A DNA stretch of 64,000 bases from Streptomyces sp. NRRL S-118 (GCF_000716335.1 NZ_JOBL01000099.1:57974-121973); one strand, 5' to 3'. Counted from the stretch's first letter, positions 33,925 to 42,921 are shown. The notes: generated from the letters alone by a model not told the origin. A program made the numbers and translations.

Positions 33925-35198
33925 GCGTCCGCCCTCTCCATCTCGAGCTCCACTTCGGTGCCGTCCCCGGGCACCGACCGCAGCCGCGCGGTGCCGCCGT
34001 TTCGCTGCATCCGGCCGATGATCGATTCTCGTACGCCCATCCGGTCCCCGGGCACCGCGTCCAGGTCGAAACCCGGCCCTCTGTCCCGTACGGACACGAA
34101 GACCGTACGGCCCTCGACCTCCGCGTACACCTGTACGGCCCCACCCGCGCCACCGTACTTGGCGGCGTTGACCATCGCCTCGCGCGCGGCCTGCAGTTGC
34201 GCGGTCAGCTTCTCGTCCAGCGGGCAGTCGCCGACGACCACCACCTCCAGGGGCACGCCGTGCTTGTCCTCCACTTCGGCGGCGGTCCGCTTCACGGCCT
34301 CGGCGAGCGTCTCCGGCTCCTCCTCCTCGTCCTTGCCGGTGCCCTCCGGCTTGTACAGCCAGTTGCGCAGCTCCCGCTCCTGCGCGCGGGCGAGGCGGCG
34401 GACCTGGCCCGGGTCGTCGGCGTTGCGCTGGATCAGGGTGAGGGTGTGCAGGACGGAGTCGTGGACGTGCGCGGCGACCTCGGCGCGCTCCTGGGCGCGG
34501 ATGCGCATCGTGCGCTCCTCGGAGAGGTCCTGCGACATCCGCACCAGCCAGGGCCCGGCGAGCAGGGCTATGCCGGCCAGGACGGCTATCGCGGCGGTGA
34601 GCGCGGTGCCCAGCTGGGCGGCCGAGCCGCGCACCACCATGAAGACGGTCAGGCCCATGCCGACGAGCGCGACGCCGGCCACCCCGCGCGCCAGCTGGAA
34701 CAGGCGCTTGCTGCGGCCGGACTCCGTCCAGCGGGCCCGGCGGGCATTGTCCGCCTGGCGCCACACCAGGACCACGCCGACACCGACGAGCAGGATGGGC
34801 CAGACGTAGCGGTTGGCGTCGCCGCCCAGATCGACGTTGCTGACGAAGACGGCGGCGCCGATCATCAGCGCGATGAGGGCGACGGTCTGCCCCTTGTCCG
34901 GCTTGCGGAGCCGGCGGCGGCCGTCGGCGGTGGTCTCGAAGACCGAGCGCGGCTCGGCGGTCCGGCCGCCGACGCCGAGCGGGACGACGATCCAGAAGAC
35001 GGCGTACAGCAGCACGCCGAGGCCGTCGGCCAGGAACAGCGCGAAGAAGACCAGCCGCACCCAGATGACGGGCAGCCCGAGGTGGCCGGCGAGCCCGCGT
35101 GCGACACCGCCGAGCATCCGCCCGTCGGCGCTGCGGTACAGCTTGCGCAGGGGCGGTTCGTCGGTCTCGGGCGGGCGGACGCGGGCGGCGACTGGCAT
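33921..35198 (-). CDS. Histidine kinase with N-terminal PspC domain
   Basis: 425 residues. Residues ~20-85 are a PspC domain (RKLYRSADGRMLGGVARGLA, VRLVFFALFLADGLGVLLYA, IVVPLG). Further TM helices follow at ~100-120, ~128-146, ~180-198 and ~203-222. The kinase core is HisKA_3 type: phospho-His in EVAAHVHDSVLHTLTLIQ. The ATPase part has N-box EAMVNAAKYG, G1 SVRDRGPGFDLD and G2 DRMGVRESIIGRM. The start is MPVAARVRPPE at 35198; upstream in-frame sequence is unlike the family. PspC domains sense membrane stress in other bacteria, so envelope stress is a reasonable but unproven signal. Confidence 0.93.
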   Translation of the reverse strand: MPVAARVRPPETDEPPLRKLYRSADGRMLGGVARGLAGHLGLPVIWVRLVFFALFLADGLGVLLYAVFWIVVPLGVGGRTAEPRSVFETTADGRRRLRKPDKGQTVALIALMIGAAVFVSNVDLGGDANRYVWPILLVGVGVVLVWRQADNARRARWTESGRSKRLFQLARGVAGVALVGMGLTVFMVVRGSAAQLGTALTAAIAVLAGIALLAGPWLVRMSQDLSEERTMRIRAQERAEVAAHVHDSVLHTLTLIQRNADDPGQVRRLARAQERELRNWLYKPEGTGKDEEEEPETLAEAVKRTAAEVEDKHGVPLEVVVVGDCPLDEKLTAQLQAAREAMVNAAKYGGAGGAVQVYAEVEGRTVFVSVRDRGPGFDLDAVPGDRMGVRESIIGRMQRNGGTARLRSVPGDGTEVELEMERADA

Positions 35199-35549
35199 GG
35201 TCCGATCGTCACACGCCGCCGGGCGCCCGGACATCAGGGTCGGCCCCCTACTCGCCCCTGAGACCCCGCGGACGGGACGGACAACCGGACCCCGGCCAGC
35301 CGCGGACGCGGTCGCGGCCGCAGTCGCGGGGAGGGCGTCCCGCGATGGCCGGGGAGGACGTTTCGCAGGTGCCGCGGAGGACGGTCGCCGGTGGCGCGGC
35401 GACATCGGACCGCCGGTGCGAGGAACGCGGCATCAGCCAGGCGGAGCCGGAAACACCGGCACCGGGCCAGGCGGTGTGGGGGAAGGATCAGGGAACGGCC
35501 AGGGTCATCCCGGGTGCCACCCGGGCGCGCCGGCCGCCACCATGGACGC
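35199..35549. other. 351-base divergent promoter region between the PspC kinase and PspC protein
   Basis: No gene is supported here. It must contain the divergent promoters of the two PspC genes and is where an autoregulatory operator for the LuxR-type regulator would be expected, but I could not pick out a convincing palindrome or -10/-35 pair. Confidence 0.5.
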
Positions 35550-36863
35550 ATGACGAGCACGCCGCCCGCTCCGCCCGCCTCCGAGGAGGCCCGGCGGACA
35601 CCCGCCGCCCATCCTCCGCTGCGCCGCTCACCGCGGCACAAGCTGGTGGCCGGGGTGTGCGGCGGGCTCGGACGCCACTTCGACCTGGATCCGGTGATCT
35701 TCAGGGTCGTGATCGGCGTGCTGGCCGTGACCGGTGGTCTGGGTCTGGTCTTCTACGGCTTCGCCTGGCTGGTGATCACGTCGGAGGGCGAGGAGGAGAA
35801 CGAGGCGCGGAGGCTGCTCTCGGGCCGGGTGGAGGGGGCGTCGCTCACCGCGGTGCTGATGGCCCTGGTCGGCTGCGGGCTGTTCCTGTCCATGCTGGGC
35901 AGCAGCGGCACGATCTCCTTCGCGCTGCTGGTGGTGATAGCCGTGAGCGGCGCGTCCGTGTGGTCGCAGCGGCGCAGGCTCGCCGTCGACGCCGAGGTGC
36001 CGCTGGACCCGGCGGCGGCGCACGCGGCCGCCGAGGCACCGCCGGAGACGCAGGCGCCGCCGCCCCCGGCGGCCCCGTCGTGGTGGCGGGACCCGATCAT
36101 CAAGGACGGTACGACCGGGCCGGTCGCGCTCGGTTACCTGTGGGGGCCCGAGGACGCGGTGGGCGTGGAGGACGCGCTGCTCGGGCGCCGTGGCAGGGGC
36201 GCCCGGGCGCCGGTACCGCCCGCCGCCCGCGGCCCGCGCTCCCTCGGCGGGCCGGTCCTGCTGCTGGCCCTGCTGGCGGGCGCGCTCGGGACGAGCCTGC
36301 CGTGGGGGACGCAACCGCTCGGTACGTGTCTGCAGACGGGGCTCGCCTGCGCATTGGGGGTATTCGGGCTCGGCCTGGCGGTGAGCTCCTTCCTCGGCCG
36401 GACCGGCCTGGGCACGATCTTCATGACGGTGATCACGGCGGTGCTGCTGGCGGGCGCGTCGCTGATACCCCGGCAGATCGGCACGGAGTGGGTGCGTGCC
36501 GAGTGGCGGCCGGCCACCGTCGCGGATGTGCGGCCGCGGTACGAACTGGGCACCGGGGTGGGCACGCTGGACCTGTCCCGGCTGGCCGTGCCGCCCCGGC
36601 AGTCCGTGCGCACGGCCGCCGAGATGGGCGCCGGGCAGCTCAAGGTGGTGGTACCGGCGGACGTGACGGTGCGGGTGCGTGCCGAAGTGGCGCTCGGCGA
36701 CGTGCGGCTGCCCACCGACCCGGCGGGCGACATCGACATCGCTCCGGGCCGGGAGACGACGCGTACGATCGCGCCTCCCCGGGGCACGACCCCGGCGGGC
36801 ACGCTGGAGTTGACCCTCGACATGGCACTCGGACACGTGGAGGTCACCCGTGCTGCTTCATGA
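35550..36863 (+). CDS. PspC domain membrane protein
   Basis: 437 residues. The N-terminal PspC domain is RHKLVAGVCGGLGRHFDLDP followed by VIFRVVIGVLAVTGGLGLVF, with further TM helices at ~97-115 and ~120-138, then an Ala/Pro linker. A second membrane block (~240-310) includes GPVLLLALLAGALGTSLPWG. The C-terminal ~120 residues resemble the beta-solenoid-like DUF2154/LiaF domain (GAGQLKVVVPADVTVRVRAE, VALGDVRLPTDPAGDIDI). The architecture PspC plus LiaF-like domain is that of actinobacterial envelope-stress proteins. It is divergent from the PspC kinase and overlaps the start of the next gene by 14 bases. Another ATG at 35542 is out of frame. Confidence 0.92.
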   Translation: MTSTPPAPPASEEARRTPAAHPPLRRSPRHKLVAGVCGGLGRHFDLDPVIFRVVIGVLAVTGGLGLVFYGFAWLVITSEGEEENEARRLLSGRVEGASLTAVLMALVGCGLFLSMLGSSGTISFALLVVIAVSGASVWSQRRRLAVDAEVPLDPAAAHAAAEAPPETQAPPPPAAPSWWRDPIIKDGTTGPVALGYLWGPEDAVGVEDALLGRRGRGARAPVPPAARGPRSLGGPVLLLALLAGALGTSLPWGTQPLGTCLQTGLACALGVFGLGLAVSSFLGRTGLGTIFMTVITAVLLAGASLIPRQIGTEWVRAEWRPATVADVRPRYELGTGVGTLDLSRLAVPPRQSVRTAAEMGAGQLKVVVPADVTVRVRAEVALGDVRLPTDPAGDIDIAPGRETTRTIAPPRGTTPAGTLELTLDMALGHVEVTRAAS

Positions 36864-37113
36864 GTTCCGTCCGGGCCGGCTGGTGGCGGGCGCGACCGCC
36901 ATGACCATCGCCGTGCTGTACGCCGGTGACGCCGCGGGGTCCTGGCGGACGCCGTGGTACGCCGTGGTGCCGCTGCTCTGCGGCGGGCTGTGGCTGGCGG
37001 CGACGGCGACCTGGGTCGCCTACCGGATGCGGCGGCGGCGCGCGGCGAGGGCCGCGTCGACGGAGAGCACGGACGCCCCGGCGAGCACCAGCGGCAGCCA
37101 CGCCATGAGGTAG
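36850..37113 (+). CDS. Small two-TM protein coupled to the PspC gene
   Basis: 87 residues from a GTG at 36850 that overlaps the PspC protein's last codons (LLHEFRPGRLVAGATAMTIA). TM helices lie at ~10-27 and ~35-58 (WYAVVPLLCGGLWLAATATW), followed by a basic RRRR cluster and a Ser/Thr-rich tail ending in ASTSGSHAMR. I recall closely similar small proteins after PspC genes in Streptomyces, including that tail. Unusually, its last 94 bases are antisense to the 3' end of the convergent DoxX gene. Function unknown; probably acts with the PspC protein. Confidence 0.75.
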   Translation: MLLHEFRPGRLVAGATAMTIAVLYAGDAAGSWRTPWYAVVPLLCGGLWLAATATWVAYRMRRRRAARAASTESTDAPASTSGSHAMR

Positions 37114-37547
37114 GCGAGGTCGTTGCCGTAGTAGTACGGGTCGGACTGCCAGCTCACGGTCAGCCACAGGCTCAGCGAGATGAACGCGCCGCCGGCCGCG
37201 GCGAGCCGCGCGAACAGCCCGGCGAGGGTGCCGAGGCCCACGGCCAGCTCACCGAAGGCGATCGCCTGCCCGAACGCCTCGGGGTTCTTGAGGGCCAGGT
37301 CGACGAGCCACGGCACGGCGGAGGAGTCGCGCACGGAGCGCATGAGCTCGCCCACCGATCCCGTGCCGGACGCCGCCATGAAGCGCTCGTCGGTCAGCTT
37401 GTCGAGCCCGGCGTAGACGAACGTGACGCCGAGGAAGATCCGCAACGGGAGCAGGGCGTAGCGCGAGGCGGTCGCCCGCAGGCCGCCCCGCGGCTCGTCG
37501 CCGACGGTCCCGTGGCCCGCCCTCGGCCGGTACGTGTGCCCACCCAT
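37020..37547 (-). CDS. DoxX family membrane protein
   Basis: 175 residues; ATG at 37547 with GGAGG seven bases upstream. Four TM helices are visible: LLPLRIFLGVTFVYAGLDKL (~37-56), AFGQAIAFGELAVGLGTLAG (~95-115), RLAAAGGAFISLSLWLTVSW (~118-137) and LAYLMAWLPLVLAGASVLSV (~146-165). The FVYAGLDKL and AFGELAVGLG motifs are typical of DoxX/thiosulfate-quinone-oxidoreductase-like proteins. The frame is open far upstream (to 37832) but only low-complexity sequence is added. Its last 94 bases overlap the convergent small TM gene. The role in Streptomyces is not established. Confidence 0.9.
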   Translation of the reverse strand: MGGHTYRPRAGHGTVGDEPRGGLRATASRYALLPLRIFLGVTFVYAGLDKLTDERFMAASGTGSVGELMRSVRDSSAVPWLVDLALKNPEAFGQAIAFGELAVGLGTLAGLFARLAAAGGAFISLSLWLTVSWQSDPYYYGNDLAYLMAWLPLVLAGASVLSVDAALAARRRRIR

Positions 37548-37620
37548 CGTCCGCCTCCGCCCATGGCTCCGAGGGAACGATTGTCGCTCCCCGGCCGCAC
37601 CCGGGGATACGCAGGCGCGT

Positions 37621-37678
37621 CCGATCGCGTTCAACCCGATCGCGTCGATCCGATCGCGCTCAACCCGAACGCGTCGGT
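37621..37678. repeat. 29-bp imperfect direct repeat
   Basis: Two adjacent 29-base units (37621-37649 and 37650-37678) built on CCGATCGCGTTCAACCCGA; they differ at only a few positions. It lies in the spacer between the starts and ends of DoxX and the caspase-like gene. Confidence 0.9.
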
Positions 37679-37717
37679 CGGCGCGTCGGAACACGAGCGG
37701 CCCCCGGGCCGGCCGGC

Positions 37718-37756
37718 GCACGGCCGCGACCGGGTCGGGCCAGGTCGCGGCCGTGC
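37718..37756 (-). terminator. Terminator hairpin after the caspase-like gene
   Basis: A perfect 14-bp stem (37718-37731 with 37743-37756) with an 11-base loop starts three bases beyond the stop codon of the minus-strand gene ending at 37759. No clear T-run follows. Confidence 0.65.
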
Positions 37757-37758
37757 GG

Positions 37759-40700
37759 TCAGTCCATCGGCCCCGGGGACCGCGGCACGAGCTCCCACGC
37801 CCGCCGCACGGCTGCCGCGACATCCGGAACATCCATGCCGAGGTCCTTCAGCCGCGCGGCGACGGTGGTGACGTCGGTGCGCAGGCGGTGCGCGGCGACG
37901 AGCAGATGCTCCAGTCCGACGGTTTCGTCGAGCGGCAGCACGTCGCCGTGGACGGCGGCGTTCTCCTGGAGCAGGAGCATGTCCCGCTCCCTCGGGTGCT
38001 CGTCGGGATACACGGCGTCCTGCAGCGTCAGCCCGGCGGCGCGCATCCGGTCGGCCGTATCGAGCACGGTGCTGTTGCTCTGGTTCGCGGTGGTCCATAC
38101 GTGCGCCGCGGGAACGAGGCCGTTCTCCAGGACGTCCTCCACCCACGCGTCCCGGCCGCTCAGCCGGAGGAGAAGGGCGTCCTCGGCGACGGCGGAGAAG
38201 ACGGTGTCCCTGCCGAAAACCTCGCAGCCCAGCTCCAGCAGCCGGTTCCTGACCGCGCCGACGGACATCCCCATCTCCCTGGCCTTTTCCACGACGTGCT
38301 GCGTGGACACGGGCAGGTCCGGCGGCAGCCATCTCCGCCGCCTGTCGTAACTGTGGCTCAGCAGGCAGAGATCCTCGTCGGCCGGAGCCTCCCACGTGCC
38401 ACCGGGCGGCTCCGGTACGTGCAGACCCCGCACGCGCAGCCGCTCGGCCGTTTCCTCCATGGTCCAGCCCTTGTCCGCGGACACACAGAGCAGGTGGGCG
38501 AGGGGCACCACGGGCCCGGTGTCCCCCGGTCCGTACGGGATCCACGGCACCGAGAGCCGCATCTCCTCCTGGAGTCCGAACCACTCGGGCTCCGGACCGG
38601 GAACGGGGTCGACCGTCATGCCGAGCTCGACCAGCAGGGCGCGGGCCTTGACCACCGTGGTGCCGAGGCGCGCGGCGCAGACGGCGACATGGGCGAGCGG
38701 GACGGAGCGCCGCGGATCGAGTCCCCGGCGGCTCCGGCCTTCACCGACCGTCACCTGTGTCAGGAGCACCTGGTCGTCGTTGCGGAGCGTGGCGGGGAGG
38801 ACCTGATCGGGCACCTGGACGGACAACGACCGCAGCCGGTCCCTGACCTCGCTCAGCGACGCGTCCGTCTGGGCTGCCAGCACGTGCAGGTCGAGAAGCG
38901 TCACCGGAAGGTTGAGGTCGAGGGGGGAGCCGTCGTACAGCGGAAGCGTGAGCAGCTCGGCATGGTCCGGCACCGGACCCTCGTCCGGCATCCCGGGCAC
39001 CTCGTAACCATGTGCCTGGAGGAGGAGTGCCGCCTCCCGGGGGGTGCTGGAGTTGAGCCTTGCCAGCCGGTGGACGAAGGGCAGTCCGGCCGCGCGGCGG
39101 CCGTTCCGCTCGTCCGGCAACGGACTGGGCCACCTTCCCGATGCGGCCGAGACGTCGTCGGGCCCGGGAAGCTCCCCCTGCGCCTCGAACACCGCCCGGA
39201 CGTCCGGAATGCTCATTCCGGTCTCCTTGGCGGCGGCGACGATGTGCGCCGCCCGGTCGGAACTCCGCCCGGAGACGTGCACCCATGGCGGGGTGCCGTT
39301 CAGCTGGCGGCTCAGGAGCCGCCGCAGGGTGATCGCCTCAGCGCTTTCCGGGGCCCGCAGCGCCTCGCACGGGCGGACGTCCAGACCAAGGTCCTCCAGC
39401 AGGTCCAGGATCTCGGCGGGCGACAGCTCGGTGCCGTCGAGCGCCTTCAGGACGTGCCGTGCGCTGACCCGCTCACCGGGGGCGAGGTAGGGGAACCGGC
39501 CGTCGGCGTCCGTGCTCAGGACGATACGAAGGGAGGTCAGCGGCACATCCGTGACCGGCAGCCGGTGGCGCGGGGGCCAGCCCAGCTCGTCGAGCCGGGC
39601 GATGACCCACTCGTACGCCTCGTGCAGTTCTTCGGCGTAGTCGAGCAGTGCCCCGGGCAGGGGCTCACGGTCCCAGGTCACACCGCCGGGGCCGCTGTCG
39701 AACCCGAGGACGACGCTGTCCGACGGCAGCGCCGGCCGCAGCACCGCCGTGGTGAGGTCCGGCGGGCAGAGCTCCTCGCCCAGCGCGGCGCGCACGTCGT
39801 CGGCGAAGTGTGCGACGAGCCGCCAGAGCAGGATGTGCTCCGGCATCGTCGGGCTCCACGTCGCCTCGTACGTGCGGCCTGATCGCGAGGTGAAACCGCG
39901 GAGCCAGCTGTTCCGGAGCTCACGGTCCCCCGCGAAGTAGCCCGTCCGGGCCATGTCGATGACAGCGCCGTCCAGCTCCCGTTGCGCCCGGCGCGCGATG
40001 AGCCCCTCCACCACGGCATCCGCCAGCCTGGGAGCCGTCCGCGTGATGTCTCCCAGCCACCGCTCGGTGCACACCTCGCTCTCCGCGAGCCGGTTCGCCG
40101 ACTGCTTCCTGCGCAGGAGGGCGAAGACGGTGCTCGTGACGTCGTCGACGACGCGGCGGCGGTCCACGGACAAGCGGGGTGCGCGCGGGTCCCCCTCGCC
40201 TTTGATGGCCTTCCCCTTGAGGTTGATCACCGCACCGCGCACGTCCATCTTCTCGGCGACGCGCCGCTCCCCGGTGCGGCGGTCGGTGGTGAACCAGCAG
40301 CCGTCGACGGCGATGCCGTCCACGAGCAGCGCTCCGCCCTCCTCGCACCAGAAGACCTCAGCCTTGTCGTCGGCGACGACGGCGCCGCCGGCGGAGAGGG
40401 CGGGGTGGGGACCGGTGTTGAGCCGGCTGCGGTACTCGCCCGGGAGCCAGGTGTCCTCGTCCGCGGGTCCGTTCACCGGCCGGTACCAGGCCTCCGTGTG
40501 GAACTCCGCGACGCCCAGGACCGAGCGCAGCACCTGCACGCAGGACAGGTCCGTGGCGTCCTCCCTGAGCCACCAGCGCACCCGCGTTCCGCAGGGGTCG
40601 TCGCAGAAGGCGGTCTCCTCCTCGCTGGTGGTCACCTGGAAGAGGTGGTCGGGGCCGGCGATCGCGACCTTGAGCAGGGGCCCCTCGTCACGCCGGGAGT

Positions 40701-42915
40701 CGGACTTCCGGGTGGTGATCTCCACTTCGTCGGCGAGCATGAAGTAGCTGAGCACGCCGATCCCGAAGCGGCTGTTCTCCTGGAACGGGATGCCCAGGTC
40801 CTCCCAGATCTGCCGCTCCTCCTGGAACGACGGGAGATCGGCCAGCCGGACGCCGCCCTGGGCGAACGCCTGCAGCAGTTCGACGCGCCCCATGCCCGAG
40901 CCGTTGTCGACGCACTCCAGGTACATCCGGTTGCCTTCGACGCCCTGGGAGACGGTGATGCGCCCCGCCCAGGTCCGCTCGTAGCCCCGCTCCATGGCCA
41001 GGCGTTCCTGCCGCGCCCACCGGACGCGGCACGCGTCCATGGCGTTCTGGTACAGCTCCCGCAGGGCGAAATGCCGCTCCTGGTACAGCTGCTCCCCCAC
41101 CAGCAGTTCGCGCACCTTGGTCCCGTCGAGCTCGAACCGCCGCACGACCGGCAGGAACCTGGGCCGGCCCGACTCGGGGTCCTGCACCGGCCGCACCTCG
41201 ACGTCCGACGCGCGCAGCGGCAGGCCGGACAGCTGCCGCCGGTCGAGGTCGCCGCACAGCAGCCGGTCCAGAGTCGTCACGTGCTCCTGGAAGGCGGCCA
41301 TCAGCGCGGGGTAGTCGCAGGCGGCCCGCAGCCGCACGATCCCGCCCGAGGCGTCCCCGGCGGACGGGATGATCCATTCCGCCTCGCCGACCGCCCGGCG
41401 GACGTGGGCGAGGCCGATCCGGTCGGTGCCGCCGATGTGCTCGACGAGCACCACCGGCAGTTCGTCGGTGTCCAGCGCCATGATCTGCGCGGCGCACAGC
41501 AGCGGCCCCACGACCTCCAGGCGAACCTCCGGGTCCGTGCCGTCCGACGCGCTCCCGAGCAGGTCGGTCAGCACCTCGCCGCCGTGCTGCATCACCTGGA
41601 ACAGCCGGCCCATCCGCTGGCTGGTGCACAGCTCGGTCAGTTCGTCGGTGCTCCGCAGCATGCGCCGCATGAAGGTGGAGCACTCGCTCGTGTGCCGGTG
41701 GAAGTCCCCCGGCCTGGCGTGGGTCCGGTGGGTGACCCACGCCGTGACGACGTCCCGGTCCCGCCTGCGCCGCCGCGCGTCGACGGTGGTGTCGGTCTGC
41801 CGCCGCAGTCGCGGGTACGAGGACCACTCGTCGGCCAGGTCCCGGTCGGCGCGCGACACCAGCTTGACCCGGAAGCCGTGGTACAGCGCGGGGGCCAGCG
41901 CGAGCAGCGCCGCCTCGGCCGCCGAGAAGCGCACCTCCCGCGGCAGGGCGCGGATCAGCTCCGACAGCCGGCTCGCCGCCCGCTGGTCGGCCTCCCAGTC
42001 GAGCCACGGGTCGTCCTGCACCCGGGGCGGGACCTGTTCCAGCCAGGTGCGGAGGTTGCCGATCACGGTCAGCACCTCGTCGCGGTACGCCTCGGCCTCG
42101 GCCCGGTCGTCCACCCGGCGCCACGCCTCGTGGTCGCGTATCCGCTGCTCGCGCACGCGGTGCGGCTGCTCGCGGACGGGCAGCAGCGGGAAGAGCCGGC
42201 CGCAGGATCCCTCGCCGAGGGCGGGCCGCTGCGGCGGCAGGGGGTGGGGCTGCCGGGCGCCGATGTCGGCCATCGCGTCGGCCAGCCGCCCGGTGAGGGC
42301 CTCGCCGCGGAGGTCCCCACGGGCATCGGCCAGCACCTCCCGCAGCGCCTGGGTGAAGAGGCTGTAGCGGCCCCCCGGGGCGCCTTCGGTCCCGCCGACG
42401 GCGGCCTGTTCCGCCGGTTCGCAGGCCATCAGGAAGCCGAGCTTGTCGGTGCCGCGCGGGGCGTCGTACAGCGGCCCGCCGGCGGCGCTGTCGAGCGGGT
42501 CCCTGTCGCGGCAGGCGTCGACGACGAAGAGGACCTTCTCGGCTCGGCCGGCGTTGACCGGGTCGCCCCAGCCGTCGTCCAGGTCGACGTTGGTCTGCTT
42601 CAGCGTCTTGATCCCGCCCGCCGACGAGGGGACCGAGTCCGCTCCGGCGAACCAGTGCTTGCCGCCGTACTCGAACCCGTGGCCGCTGAGGTAGACGACG
42701 AGGTGCTCACCACGCCGGCCGCTGTCGATGAAGGACTCGATGCGCCGGATCAGTTCGGCGGACGTGGGATCGTCGCAGCCGCTGTCCGGATCGATCTCGT
42801 ACCCCTGGTCGGCGAGGGCCTCGGCCACCTGCGCGTACTCGTCGCGGAGGTAGGCGAGGCCCGGCCAGTTCTCGTAGGCGGGGACGAAGAGCAGGAGTGC
42901 GCGGTGGGCCCCCAT
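37759..42915 (-). CDS. Caspase-like peptidase fused to HSP90-type ATPase and C-terminal repeats (putative conflict-system protein)
   Basis: 1718 residues, by far the largest gene here. Residues 1-210 form a caspase/peptidase C14 fold: MGAHRALLLFVPAYENW opens it, the catalytic His79 is in VVYLSGHGFEYGGKHWF, and Cys135 in VLFVVDACRDRD. Residues ~230-560 are helical, with no known domain. Residues ~615-760 form a GHKL ATPase of HSP90 type: E620 and N624 in LRELYQNAMDACRV, D670 in ECVDNGSGMG, and GIPFQENSRFGIGVLSYFML. Residues ~1130-1710 hold about nine similar helical units ending LGxxVP (for example RDRLRSLSVQVPD, RLRVRGLHVPE, RLKDLGMDVPD). I infer an ATP-gated peptidase that triggers defence or cell death; the target is unknown. 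The small gene upstream is six bases away. Confidence 0.88.
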   Translation of the reverse strand: MGAHRALLLFVPAYENWPGLAYLRDEYAQVAEALADQGYEIDPDSGCDDPTSAELIRRIESFIDSGRRGEHLVVYLSGHGFEYGGKHWFAGADSVPSSAGGIKTLKQTNVDLDDGWGDPVNAGRAEKVLFVVDACRDRDPLDSAAGGPLYDAPRGTDKLGFLMACEPAEQAAVGGTEGAPGGRYSLFTQALREVLADARGDLRGEALTGRLADAMADIGARQPHPLPPQRPALGEGSCGRLFPLLPVREQPHRVREQRIRDHEAWRRVDDRAEAEAYRDEVLTVIGNLRTWLEQVPPRVQDDPWLDWEADQRAASRLSELIRALPREVRFSAAEAALLALAPALYHGFRVKLVSRADRDLADEWSSYPRLRRQTDTTVDARRRRRDRDVVTAWVTHRTHARPGDFHRHTSECSTFMRRMLRSTDELTELCTSQRMGRLFQVMQHGGEVLTDLLGSASDGTDPEVRLEVVGPLLCAAQIMALDTDELPVVLVEHIGGTDRIGLAHVRRAVGEAEWIIPSAGDASGGIVRLRAACDYPALMAAFQEHVTTLDRLLCGDLDRRQLSGLPLRASDVEVRPVQDPESGRPRFLPVVRRFELDGTKVRELLVGEQLYQERHFALRELYQNAMDACRVRWARQERLAMERGYERTWAGRITVSQGVEGNRMYLECVDNGSGMGRVELLQAFAQGGVRLADLPSFQEERQIWEDLGIPFQENSRFGIGVLSYFMLADEVEITTRKSDSRRDEGPLLKVAIAGPDHLFQVTTSEEETAFCDDPCGTRVRWWLREDATDLSCVQVLRSVLGVAEFHTEAWYRPVNGPADEDTWLPGEYRSRLNTGPHPALSAGGAVVADDKAEVFWCEEGGALLVDGIAVDGCWFTTDRRTGERRVAEKMDVRGAVINLKGKAIKGEGDPRAPRLSVDRRRVVDDVTSTVFALLRRKQSANRLAESEVCTERWLGDITRTAPRLADAVVEGLIARRAQRELDGAVIDMARTGYFAGDRELRNSWLRGFTSRSGRTYEATWSPTMPEHILLWRLVAHFADDVRAALGEELCPPDLTTAVLRPALPSDSVVLGFDSGPGGVTWDREPLPGALLDYAEELHEAYEWVIARLDELGWPPRHRLPVTDVPLTSLRIVLSTDADGRFPYLAPGERVSARHVLKALDGTELSPAEILDLLEDLGLDVRPCEALRAPESAEAITLRRLLSRQLNGTPPWVHVSGRSSDRAAHIVAAAKETGMSIPDVRAVFEAQGELPGPDDVSAASGRWPSPLPDERNGRRAAGLPFVHRLARLNSSTPREAALLLQAHGYEVPGMPDEGPVPDHAELLTLPLYDGSPLDLNLPVTLLDLHVLAAQTDASLSEVRDRLRSLSVQVPDQVLPATLRNDDQVLLTQVTVGEGRSRRGLDPRRSVPLAHVAVCAARLGTTVVKARALLVELGMTVDPVPGPEPEWFGLQEEMRLSVPWIPYGPGDTGPVVPLAHLLCVSADKGWTMEETAERLRVRGLHVPEPPGGTWEAPADEDLCLLSHSYDRRRRWLPPDLPVSTQHVVEKAREMGMSVGAVRNRLLELGCEVFGRDTVFSAVAEDALLLRLSGRDAWVEDVLENGLVPAAHVWTTANQSNSTVLDTADRMRAAGLTLQDAVYPDEHPRERDMLLLQENAAVHGDVLPLDETVGLEHLLVAAHRLRTDVTTVAARLKDLGMDVPDVAAAVRRAWELVPRSPGPMD

Positions 42916-42921
42916 CCCGGC

